Notes: generated from the letters alone by a model not told the origin. 7,926 nucleotides of DNA from Bacteroidota bacterium (GCA_947441205.1 CANETM010000069.1:1-7926), one strand, 5' to 3'; counted from the first letter of the stretch, positions 1 to 6,486 are shown. Numbers and translations: made by a program.

Positions 1-975
1 TCGACCAAGCAGGTTATGGATACCGTTTTAAATAATGGGTTTACTTTTTTACAAACTGAGAAGTTAATTCAAGAATTGGCATGGCGTGAATATTATCAAA
101 GAGTATGGCAGGTTAAAAAAGAAAATATTTGGGATGATTTAAAACAAGCACAACCAGGCGTTAATCATCATGAAATGTTGACTTCTTTCTTAAACTGCAA
201 TACAGGTATTCAAGTAATTGATGATCAAATTCGTCAACTTTATGAATCAGGATATTTGCACAACCATATAAGAATGTACATAGCATCTATTACATGTAAT
301 ATTGGAAAAGCACATTGGAAAATGCCTGCTAAATGGCTATGCTATCATTTATTGGATGGTGATATAGCAAGTAATAATTGCAGTTGGCAATGGGTTGCTG
401 GATCATTTTCTTCTAAAAAATATTATTGTAATCAAGAAAATATAAATAAGTATACACATTCAAATCAGACGGATACATTTTTAGATAATGCTTATGAAAA
501 AATTGCTTCTATGCAAGTGCCTGATTCATTAGCGGCAGTCACTTCGCTTCAATTAAATTCAATTTTACCTGATACAAAAATCCCTATACTTGATTTAAAA
601 AAACCCACTTTAATATACAACTCCTACAATTTGGATCCAAGTTGGCGGGCAAATGAAAATGTAAATAGGGTATTACTTTTAGAGCCATCTCATTTTAATT
701 TAAATCCTGTTAGCGAAAAGGTAATTCATTTTGTATCGGCACTTTCTAAAAATATACCTGGAATACAAGTGTTTGTTGGAGAGATATCAGAAATTGTAGC
801 ACTCTATAAGGAAAGTGATTTGGATATTAACAAACTACTCATTTCAAAAGAACATCCAGCATTTGAATATTATCCTGGTATTAAAGATCAGCGTGATTGG
901 ATGTTCTCAACTGTTACTGGTTATTACCCATCCTTTTTTAAATTTTGGGAAAAATGTTCTCAATCAATGAGATAA
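1..975 (+). CDS. Photolyase/cryptochrome-family flavoprotein, 5'-truncated, with extra C-terminal domain
   Basis: The reading frame is open to base 1, so the true start lies outside the window and the first ATG (16) is internal. The first half is a photolyase FAD-binding domain: ELAWREYYQRVW (73-108), HNHIRM (259-276), DGDIASNNCSWQW (355-393) and NQENINKY (430-453). Aligned by eye to E. coli Phr, the CPD-site residues Glu274, Trp277, Asn341, Met345 and Trp384 are kept and Arg342 is His. FAD-contacting Asp372, Asp374 and Asn378 are kept. Of the electron-transfer tryptophans, Trp382 (385-387) and Trp359 (316-318) are present, but the Trp306 position is Gly (157-159). Usual photolyases end soon after this domain. 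Here about 150 more residues follow, including a beta-alpha-beta-like stretch (664-810, RVLLLEPSHF to VFVGE) resembling an N-terminal antenna-type domain. Light-driven repair of pyrimidine dimers is the likely role. Whether a normal N-terminal domain also exists cannot be seen. Confidence 0.9.
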   Translation, partial: STKQVMDTVLNNGFTFLQTEKLIQELAWREYYQRVWQVKKENIWDDLKQAQPGVNHHEMLTSFLNCNTGIQVIDDQIRQLYESGYLHNHIRMYIASITCNIGKAHWKMPAKWLCYHLLDGDIASNNCSWQWVAGSFSSKKYYCNQENINKYTHSNQTDTFLDNAYEKIASMQVPDSLAAVTSLQLNSILPDTKIPILDLKKPTLIYNSYNLDPSWRANENVNRVLLLEPSHFNLNPVSEKVIHFVSALSKNIPGIQVFVGEISEIVALYKESDLDINKLLISKEHPAFEYYPGIKDQRDWMFSTVTGYYPSFFKFWEKCSQSMR

Positions 976-1015
976 TTTTTTTGTTAAATACATTTCATTT
1001 TTATTTTTCTTATTG

Positions 1016-1032
1016 TACAACAATAGGTTGTA
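1016..1032. repeat. Short inverted repeat between photolyase and gapN-like gene
   Basis: TACAAC and GTTGTA form a perfect 6-bp inverted repeat around a 5-base spacer, inside the 90-base gap upstream of the dehydrogenase gene. No T-run follows directly, so it is a poor terminator. It could be an operator or chance in AT-rich DNA. No exact Bacteroidota -7 box (TAnnTTTG) was found in this gap; the nearest is TATTATTTG at 1031-1039, with one extra base in the spacer. Confidence 0.25.
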
Positions 1033-1065
1033 TTATTTGTTATTAATGGTATAAAAAGAATAAGT

Positions 1066-2691
1066 ATGACATTTCAAGAACAACTAGATGGTTTAATAGT
1101 AGAAAAACACACAATACCAGAGGCATTTCTATTACCCGCACTAATTAATCAAAAGACCTATCTGTCTGACGGAGAATTAATTACTTGGGATGGTCCAACA
1201 CATGAAGTTTTTTCACCTATTTGCATTAAAACCGCTAACGGAATAGAAAGAATCAAAATTGGTTCTTATCCCGTTTGTACAGAAAAAGAAGCAAAAATTG
1301 CTTTAGATGCTGCATCCAAAGCATACAATGATGGTAGGGGGGAATGGCCAACTATGTCCGTTTCGGAGCGTATAAAGTGTGTTGAAAATTTTGTTGTAAA
1401 AATGCTTGAACAAAAATCAATAGTTGTAAAATTATTAATGTGGGAAATTGGAAAAACGTATGCAGACTCAGAGAAAGAATTTGACAGAACTGTAGAATAT
1501 ATTTATGCAACCATTGAAGCACTCAAGGATATTGACAGAGATTCGTCAAGGTTTACAATTGAACAAGGTATTGTGGCTCAAATTAGACGATCACCTTTAG
1601 GGGTTGTTTTATGTATGGGTCCATTCAATTATCCATTGAATGAAACTTTTACCACCTTGATACCTGCAATTATCATGGGGAATACTTTATTGTTCAAAGC
1701 GCCCAAACATGGAACTTTATTACACTACCCAATGCTTGAAGCGTTTAAATCATGCTTTCCTAAAGGGGTTGTGAACACAATATATGGACGTGGTAATGTG
1801 ATTATACCTGCGTTAATGGAATCTGGAAAAATTAATGTACTTACATTAATAGGTTCTAGCAAAGTGGCAAATCAATTAAAAAAATTACATCCTAAAGTAA
1901 ATCGTTTAAGGGCCATATTAGGATTGGATGCAAAAAATGCAGCCATTGTTTCTAAAGATGCAGATATTGCTTTAGCTGTTAAAGAAACCGTCTTGGGATC
2001 ACTTTCATTTAATGGACAAAGGTGTACGGCACTTAAAACAATTTTCGTTCATCAATCAATTGCCAATGAATTTATTGAATTATTAAATGAGCAGGTTGCA
2101 AAATTACAATTTGGCTTGCCTTGGGAAAAAGGAGTCACTTTAACACCGCTTCCTGAGCCAGGAAAGCCAGCCTATTTAAATGATTTAATTGAGGATGCAA
2201 AATTACATGGAGCAACTGTGATGAATGAAAATGGCGGGACTATTAAAGAAACATTTTTTTATCCAGCTATCTTGTTTCCAGTAAATCATAAAATGAAAAT
2301 ATATAGTGAGGAGCAGTTTGGTCCTATTATTCCGATTATCCCATTTGATGATATTGAAGAACCTATACAATATATAATTGCATCAACACATGGCCAACAA
2401 GTGAGTTTATTTTCACAAAATAAAGCTGAATTGGCAAGTTTAATTGATCCTTTAGTGAACCAAGTAAGTCGTGTTAATATCAATTGTCAGTGTCAAAGAG
2501 GACCTGATAGCTTTCCTTTTACAGGGCGAAAAGACAGTGCCGAGGGAACTTTATCAGTTGTGGATGCTTTGAGGTCATTTTCAATTAGGTCATTGGTTGC
2601 TGCTAAACTAACGGATGAAAATAAAGAAATCATTAATGATATTGTAGCTTCACATGATTCTAATTTTTTGAGTACAAAATTTATATTTTAA
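1066..2691 (+). CDS. gapN: GapN-like aldehyde dehydrogenase (non-phosphorylating glyceraldehyde-3-phosphate dehydrogenase type)
   Basis: The 541-residue protein belongs to the aldehyde dehydrogenase superfamily, closest by eye to ALDH11/GapN, which oxidises glyceraldehyde-3-phosphate to 3-phosphoglycerate while reducing NADP+, bypassing the ATP-forming step of glycolysis. The catalytic cysteine is Cys320 in FNGQRCTALK; the oxyanion-hole Asn188 lies in GPFNYP. Residues matching the GapN phosphate-binding set are visible: Arg141, Tyr189, Arg319, and Arg478 in QRGPDSFPF. The general-base glutamate, expected 34 residues before the cysteine (Glu250/Cys284 in Streptococcus mutans GapN), is Gly286 within LGLDAKN, where other members read LELGGK. 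It is longer than the roughly 475-residue streptococcal enzyme, with extensions at both ends. The cytoplasmic enzyme probably shares a transcript with the next gene, 14 bases downstream. Family assignment is firm; substrate and cofactor are inferred, and the gene symbol is provisional. Confidence 0.85.
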   Translation: MTFQEQLDGLIVEKHTIPEAFLLPALINQKTYLSDGELITWDGPTHEVFSPICIKTANGIERIKIGSYPVCTEKEAKIALDAASKAYNDGRGEWPTMSVSERIKCVENFVVKMLEQKSIVVKLLMWEIGKTYADSEKEFDRTVEYIYATIEALKDIDRDSSRFTIEQGIVAQIRRSPLGVVLCMGPFNYPLNETFTTLIPAIIMGNTLLFKAPKHGTLLHYPMLEAFKSCFPKGVVNTIYGRGNVIIPALMESGKINVLTLIGSSKVANQLKKLHPKVNRLRAILGLDAKNAAIVSKDADIALAVKETVLGSLSFNGQRCTALKTIFVHQSIANEFIELLNEQVAKLQFGLPWEKGVTLTPLPEPGKPAYLNDLIEDAKLHGATVMNENGGTIKETFFYPAILFPVNHKMKIYSEEQFGPIIPIIPFDDIEEPIQYIIASTHGQQVSLFSQNKAELASLIDPLVNQVSRVNINCQCQRGPDSFPFTGRKDSAEGTLSVVDALRSFSIRSLVAAKLTDENKEIINDIVASHDSNFLSTKFIF

Positions 2692-2705
2692 ATCTTGGCT
2701 AATTC

Positions 2706-3329
2706 ATGAGTATTATTCAAAATGCCTTAAATGTTTTCAGTGAACCTTTGATTATTTGTGGGACAAGCCCGATGACAGGTGTATACAGAGACGGTTGTTG
2801 CAACACAGGTGCTAACGACAGAGGAACACATACCGTTTGCGCGGTTGTGACTAATGAATTTTTACAATTTTCAAAAAGTAGAGGTAATGATTTAACGGTG
2901 GATTACCCACCTTCTAATTTTAAAGGACTAGTTGCTGGTGATAAATGGTGTCTTTGTGTTTCAAGATGGATAGAAGCTTATCAGGCTAATGTTGCCCCTC
3001 CTATTATTTTGAAGGCAACCCACATTAAAACTTTAGAATTTATATCCTTAGAAGAATTGATCAAATTTGAATACAACCCAACAAATGCTGCTGACTGGAC
3101 TGAAATAAATAATAAATTAGAAAAGACCTTTAAATTTGATAACTATAATGATGTTGTCTTATTCTCTAATAAAGTAATGCAAATTGCAATTGACCAAGAT
3201 CATCATCCAGAAATTAATGTCCATTATAATTTTGTAAAAGTTCGCATCACTGATTACGAGAAAGGTACAGTTTCAGAAAAATGCCACCGGTTTATTAGTG
3301 AGGTGAATAAGATAAATGCTCATCATTAA
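2706..3329 (+). CDS. DUF2237 - pterin-4a-carbinolamine dehydratase fusion protein
   Basis: Two domains share this 207-residue cytoplasmic protein. Residues about 14-120 match DUF2237: TGVYRDGCCNTG, then THTVCAVVTNEF, GDKWCLCVSRW, APPIILKATH and LEFISLEEL. Conserved cysteines (31, 32, 45, 82, 84) and His42/His106 suggest metal binding or redox chemistry, but the family's function is unknown. Residues about 130-203 match pterin-4a-carbinolamine dehydratase (COG2154), which dehydrates 4a-hydroxytetrahydropterin to recycle a pterin cofactor; the His-His-Pro motif is at 166-168 and Tyr174 follows at the usual spacing. The later motif His is Tyr184 and the final Asp is Cys193, so dehydratase activity is uncertain. 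It follows the gapN-like gene by 14 bases and is probably co-transcribed. No aromatic amino acid hydroxylase is visible in the window, so the pterin partner is unknown. Confidence 0.87.
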   Translation: MSIIQNALNVFSEPLIICGTSPMTGVYRDGCCNTGANDRGTHTVCAVVTNEFLQFSKSRGNDLTVDYPPSNFKGLVAGDKWCLCVSRWIEAYQANVAPPIILKATHIKTLEFISLEELIKFEYNPTNAADWTEINNKLEKTFKFDNYNDVVLFSNKVMQIAIDQDHHPEINVHYNFVKVRITDYEKGTVSEKCHRFISEVNKINAHH

Positions 3330-3357
3330 ATACCAAGAAACCTAAGTTATATTTGCC

Positions 3358-3376
3358 AAATAGGGAAAGACTATTT
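3358..3376. terminator. Weak hairpin between convergent genes
   Basis: AAATAG and CTATTT form a 6-bp inverted repeat around a 7-base loop, 28 bases after the DUF2237-PCD stop and 26 bases from the stop of the opposing DinB-like gene. The stem has only one G-C pair and no clean T-run follows on either strand. It is at best a weak bidirectional terminator, supported mainly by position. Confidence 0.25.
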
Positions 3377-3402
3377 AATTAGTTCATTAATCAATTTTTG
3401 AA

Positions 3403-3930
3403 TTACCGACCAAGCTTTGTCTTTAGCAATTCAAAATGATGTACTGTGTGAAAGGAAGTAAAAGCTGCCAATTCTTTTAAAGTGACTTTCCCTAAAATCG
3501 GATGTGGAAGTTGGTATTTATCTAAATCCGATTCAGACACTTTGTTAAACTTATTTACTAAAGCTTGATTTAACATTTGATGTTTTTTAATTAAATCTTC
3601 TTTAGCGTGAAATAATACAGGCTTTGGTAAATATAAGGCTGGGGATTTTGCACCTCCTGCTAAAGCTGCTTTATATAAAGTTCTAAGTTCATCAAAGGAT
3701 CTTGATTCTTTTTTATTTGCCTCATATAAAATGCGTAATAATGGTTTAGGGAGTACATATGCAATATTAAGAATTTGCAAAATTTTATTTAAATGAACCA
3801 AGTCCTGACCTGCTGACCATTTATTATTAAAATTAGTTTCAAAATCATTTTGATTTAAACTGGATATCAACTCATTAAATAGATATACTCCCTGATTAAG
3901 TGAATTAATAATAGTTATTTTCTTATTCAT
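3403..3930 (-). CDS. DinB-superfamily protein (putative metal-dependent hydrolase or transferase fold)
   Basis: The 175-residue protein has the length and layout of the DinB/DinB_2 four-helix-bundle superfamily. The typical histidine triad is present: His46 in WSAGQDLVHLNKI near the end of the second helical segment, and His161 plus His165 as an HxxxH motif in FTSFHTVHHFELL near the C terminus. These are the residues that bind a divalent metal in characterised relatives, which include DNA-damage-inducible proteins and thiol-dependent transferases such as bacillithiol transferases. Substrate cannot be deduced. There is no signal peptide, so it should be cytoplasmic. It stands alone: convergent with the DUF2237-PCD gene (73-base gap) and divergent from the ceramidase-like gene. 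The ATG at 3930 is chosen because the N terminus then matches the family's usual first helix. It is not the E. coli DNA polymerase IV also called DinB. Confidence 0.8.
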   Translation of the reverse strand: MNKKITIINSLNQGVYLFNELISSLNQNDFETNFNNKWSAGQDLVHLNKILQILNIAYVLPKPLLRILYEANKKESRSFDELRTLYKAALAGGAKSPALYLPKPVLFHAKEDLIKKHQMLNQALVNKFNKVSESDLDKYQLPHPILGKVTLKELAAFTSFHTVHHFELLKTKLGR

Positions 3931-3974
3931 ATAAAACTTTCAAATGGTTTATAAATTGATATTTTAAATCAGAT

Positions 3975-3997
3975 ATTCCTTACTTAAAAATAGGAAT
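3975..3997. repeat. Inverted repeat upstream of DinB-like gene
   Basis: ATTCCT and AGGAAT form a perfect 6-bp inverted repeat with an 11-base A/T-rich spacer. It begins 45 bases upstream of the DinB-like start, inside the 257-base divergent spacer (3931-4187). Position and spacing would suit a dimeric regulator's operator. No exact TAnnTTTG promoter box was found on either strand of this spacer, so the link to transcription is a guess. Confidence 0.25.
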
Positions 3998-4105
3998 TTT
4001 AATTATTATAAATACATACTAATATGCTCAAATTATCTAAATATTGGCAATTTGATCTTGATGATTAATTGAAAATGATGGATTAAAAACGCTTTTTAAA
4101 ATATT

Positions 4106-4121
4106 ACATATAAATATATGT
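4106..4121. repeat. Inverted repeat upstream of ceramidase-like gene
   Basis: ACATAT and ATATGT form a perfect 6-bp inverted repeat around AAAT. A second partial palindrome, ATGT-TTAT-ACAT (4118-4129), overlaps its right arm, giving alternating ACAT/ATGT half-sites. It lies 66 bases before the ceramidase-like start and could be an operator. All-A/T-rich palindromes also arise easily by chance here. Confidence 0.25.
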
Positions 4122-4187
4122 TTATACATTTTTGTATTGTAACTTTCCTACACTAAAACTATTTTTTCAATTTAATAATTAAATTTT

Positions 4188-5420
4188 ATGCTTAGTAGGG
4201 CAGTACTCTTGTTTATATTTATCCAATTACATTTATCAGTTACTGCGCAAGATTTTCTTGCAGGGGCTGCTACTAGAACTATTAATCCAGAAAAGGATAG
4301 TTTATACCTTGCAGGAGGTAAGGCCAATCGACCTTTTATTGATGTGCATGACAACCTTTATGTAAAAGCAATGGTGGTAAGCAATCGCAATAATAATATT
4401 ACCATGCTTACATTTGATTGTATTGGTTTATTGTATCCTCAATTACAAGCAATACGATCCAGAATTAAAATTGAACTTCCCTTAATTAATCCTGAACATA
4501 TTGTAATGTCATCTACACATACTCATTCAGGTCCAGATGTAGTAGGTATTTGGGGAAAAGATTTAGCACATACAGGTGTGAATGATAAACATATGCAGCT
4601 TATAGTAGATAGAGCTGTAGAAGCGATTAAGGAAGCTACTCTAGCAAGAAAACCTGCAACCATTTCTTTTGGAACTGGTTCTTTTGGAGAAGATTGGGTA
4701 AAAAATATTTCAGAACCTGGTGAACTTGATAGGTCGGTAAGTATTATTCAATTGACTGACCTTAATGGAAAGAATATTGCCATGCTTACCAATTTTGCCT
4801 GCCATCCCACTATTATGGATGATGCTAGTACCGCAGCAAGTTCGGATTATGTTTGGGGGTATTATAAATATTTAGATTCTGTGCAAGGCGGGGTGAATAT
4901 GTTTTTACAAGGAGCTATAGGTGGATGGATACAACCAGAAGGCGTTCCTCATACTTATGATCAAGCTAATTATTATGGAACCTCTTTAGGGAAATATGTT
5001 TTTGAATTAACAAAAAATAAGAATGAAAGTAAAAATATAAATTTTAATTCAGTTAAGGTGGAGTTTCCATTAAGTAATCCAAGTTTTCAAATGCTGTCTA
5101 AAGCAGGCATTATTAAAAGAGATTTTGGAAAAACAGTGAGCTCTGAGATTGCTTATTTCAAAATTGGCGATGCATCCTTTGCTACTCATCCAGGTGAAAC
5201 CTGTCCTGCATTAGGTATTGCAACAAAAAAACTAATGAGTAATAAGGGTCCTAAATTTGTATTAGGTTTATCGCAGGACGCCTTAGGTTATATTATTAAG
5301 CCAAGTTTTTTTGTCATGAGTAATAATATTCCTCACAGTGATTATCTTACTGGGATGAGTATTGGTCCAGAGACTATGGGGATAATTTTATCTAACTTGA
5401 AAACATTAATAATTAAGTAA
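4188..5420 (+). CDS. Secreted neutral/alkaline ceramidase-like hydrolase
   Basis: The first 20 residues form a signal peptide: Arg4, a hydrophobic run, then VTA before Gln21, giving export to the periplasm or outside. The rest resembles the N-terminal catalytic domain of neutral/alkaline non-lysosomal ceramidases, zinc amidases that split ceramide into sphingosine and fatty acid. Candidate zinc ligands occur in family order: His111/His113 in SSTHTHSGPD, His206 in NFACHP, Glu337 in HPGETCPALG and Tyr368 in SQDALGYI. The region that carries the nucleophilic serine in Pseudomonas ceramidase (NxGDxSPN) here reads QGAIGGWIQP (241-250), with no serine. At 410 residues it is much shorter than typical ceramidases of about 650-700, lacking the C-terminal domain. 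Its stop is only 3 bases from the stop of the convergent doxX-like gene. The fold is well supported, but ceramide as substrate is not. Bacteroidota commonly make sphingolipids, so a lipid amide remains plausible. Confidence 0.8.
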   Translation: MLSRAVLLFIFIQLHLSVTAQDFLAGAATRTINPEKDSLYLAGGKANRPFIDVHDNLYVKAMVVSNRNNNITMLTFDCIGLLYPQLQAIRSRIKIELPLINPEHIVMSSTHTHSGPDVVGIWGKDLAHTGVNDKHMQLIVDRAVEAIKEATLARKPATISFGTGSFGEDWVKNISEPGELDRSVSIIQLTDLNGKNIAMLTNFACHPTIMDDASTAASSDYVWGYYKYLDSVQGGVNMFLQGAIGGWIQPEGVPHTYDQANYYGTSLGKYVFELTKNKNESKNINFNSVKVEFPLSNPSFQMLSKAGIIKRDFGKTVSSEIAYFKIGDASFATHPGETCPALGIATKKLMSNKGPKFVLGLSQDALGYIIKPSFFVMSNNIPHSDYLTGMSIGPETMGIILSNLKTLIIK

Positions 5421-5423
5421 TGG

Positions 5424-5840
5424 TTAAGGTGTCCTTATTGTGATAAATTTTAAGTCGCTTTTACTTGCCCAATACGCCCACAAAATTAATATGGGCTGAC
5501 CTACAAATAAGCGAATTGATGATTTAAATGGATTAAACATAACAGTACCTATCATAAATTCCCCTTTTTGAATAAAATATATATGGCTAGGAATAAAAGC
5601 AATTAACATAACAACAATCGCTATACCCGCTTTTGATCTCGTTGAATTAGGTATTAATAATAAGGCAAGTAAAATTTCAGCTACTCCAGACAAAATATTG
5701 ACCTCATTTGCCCATTTAATCAAGTAGGGGGGGATAATAGGCGTATAAAACAAAGGATTTATGAAATGGTTTGCACCGGCAAATAGGTAAAATAGAATTA
5801 ATGTAACTAGTAAAATATTTCTAATATGTAAGTATTTCAT
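5424..5840 (-). CDS. DoxX-family inner-membrane protein
   Basis: The 138-residue protein has four predicted membrane segments, at about residues 8-22, 46-64, 71-90 and 109-125. It shows DoxX-family features of the kind common in Bacteroidota: Asn24-His25-Phe26 followed by FYTPIIPPYL (31-40), and SGVAE (51-55) at the start of the second helix. The family is named after the small subunit of archaeal thiosulfate:quinone oxidoreductase, but most bacterial members have no defined function; some act with oxidoreductases in redox stress. It is transcribed away from the Rieske gene across a 145-base spacer, so the two could share regulation and perhaps an electron-transfer role; this is inference. 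Its 3' end faces the ceramidase-like gene with a 3-base gap, leaving no room for separate terminators. Confidence 0.82.
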   Translation of the reverse strand: MKYLHIRNILLVTLILFYLFAGANHFINPLFYTPIIPPYLIKWANEVNILSGVAEILLALLLIPNSTRSKAGIAIVVMLIAFIPSHIYFIQKGEFMIGTVMFNPFKSSIRLFVGQPILILWAYWASKSDLKFITIRTP

Positions 5841-5939
5841 TTTATGAATTTAAGGTAAAAAAGACAATTAATTTTGAAAAAAAATGGGGAATTAAGTGAT
5901 GTTCAGTAATAATTTTCAAAAAAATTAACATTTCATATT

Positions 5940-5961
5940 AAAACAATTTGTCCATTGTTTT
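5940..5961. promoter_or_regulatory. Perfect 8-bp inverted repeat upstream of Rieske gene (candidate operator or 5' UTR hairpin)
   Basis: AAAACAAT and ATTGTTTT are exact reverse complements separated by TTGTCC. The repeat ends 24 bases before the Rieske start and lies about 100 bases upstream of the divergent doxX-like start. This is the best inverted repeat in the window. It may be a regulator site in a shared divergent promoter or an RNA hairpin near the start codon. No exact TAnnTTTG box was seen beside it. Confidence 0.4.
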
Positions 5962-5985
5962 GTTTTAATATTTTAAACATTTAAT

Positions 5986-6447
5986 ATGGAAAGAAAAGAT
6001 TTTATTGAACAGGTTGGCCTTAGTGGCGCTAGTATACTCATTTTTGGCTGTATGCAAGCTTGTTCTAAATCGGAAACGACCTCAAATACCAACAATAATA
6101 ATGGAAACAATTCCGGAAATACAGGAACCAATAAGGCAATTGATTTTACAATTAACATCACAGTATCCCCATATACAAGTTTAAACACTCCAGGTGGATT
6201 TTATGTGGAAAGTACAACAGGGATAATTATTGCAAGAACCTTGAATAGCGAGTTTATTGCTGTTAGCTCGGCATGTACACATCAAGGAGCACAGGTTGAG
6301 TTTCAGTCAAATAGAAACAGATTTTTCTGTTCTGCACATGGTTCAGTTTTCGATGCTACAGGCGCTGTTACAACTGGTCCTGCAACTGCAGCTTTAAAAG
6401 CATATAAGACTACTTTATCGGGATCTAATTTAAGGGTGTATTCTTAG
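5986..6447 (+). CDS. Exported Rieske [2Fe-2S] protein, lipoprotein-like
   Basis: The 153-residue protein carries both halves of the Rieske cluster-binding motif: Cys97-Thr-His99 (CTHQG) and Cys115-Ser-Ala-His118 (CSAHGS), followed by FDATG, a GPA motif (131-133) and the closing strands. The N terminus (MERKDFI, hydrophobic 11-21, then cysteines 22 and 26) is a signal with possible lipobox cysteines. The best guess is a lipid anchor at Cys26 (QACSKS) or Cys22 (IFGC). An Asn/Thr/Gly/Ser-rich linker (31-50) tethers the domain. The disulfide cysteines of bc1-type Rieske proteins are absent (Ala102, Ala117), and the Tyr that raises potential is Phe122, while Ser120 remains. It probably moves electrons at the cell envelope; the partner is unknown, and it is not clearly part of a bc1 or oxygenase operon. 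It is divergent from doxX-like, with which it may be co-regulated. Confidence 0.9.
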   Translation: MERKDFIEQVGLSGASILIFGCMQACSKSETTSNTNNNNGNNSGNTGTNKAIDFTINITVSPYTSLNTPGGFYVESTTGIIIARTLNSEFIAVSSACTHQGAQVEFQSNRNRFFCSAHGSVFDATGAVTTGPATAALKAYKTTLSGSNLRVYS

Positions 6448-6486
6448 TATTATTCTTTCCTAAAACGATTTCTATATTTGTTTTTC

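Noticed and set aside
2286..2483. 65-codon open frame on the - strand inside the gapN-like gene
   Set aside because: It lies wholly antisense to a well-supported conserved gene and shows no recognisable domain.
4172..4354. 60-codon open frame on the - strand over the start of the ceramidase-like gene
   Set aside because: It is antisense to the signal-peptide region of a conserved secreted protein and shows no family features.
5973..6188. 71-codon hydrophobic open frame on the - strand over the Rieske N terminus
   Set aside because: Its hydrophobicity comes from reading the Asn/Thr-rich linker codons backwards; the Rieske frame is clearly the real one.
6462..6484. Possible terminator AAAAC-13-GTTTT followed by T residues between the Rieske and propeller genes
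   Set aside because: A 5-bp stem with a single G-C pair and a 13-base loop is too weak to call, although the position fits.
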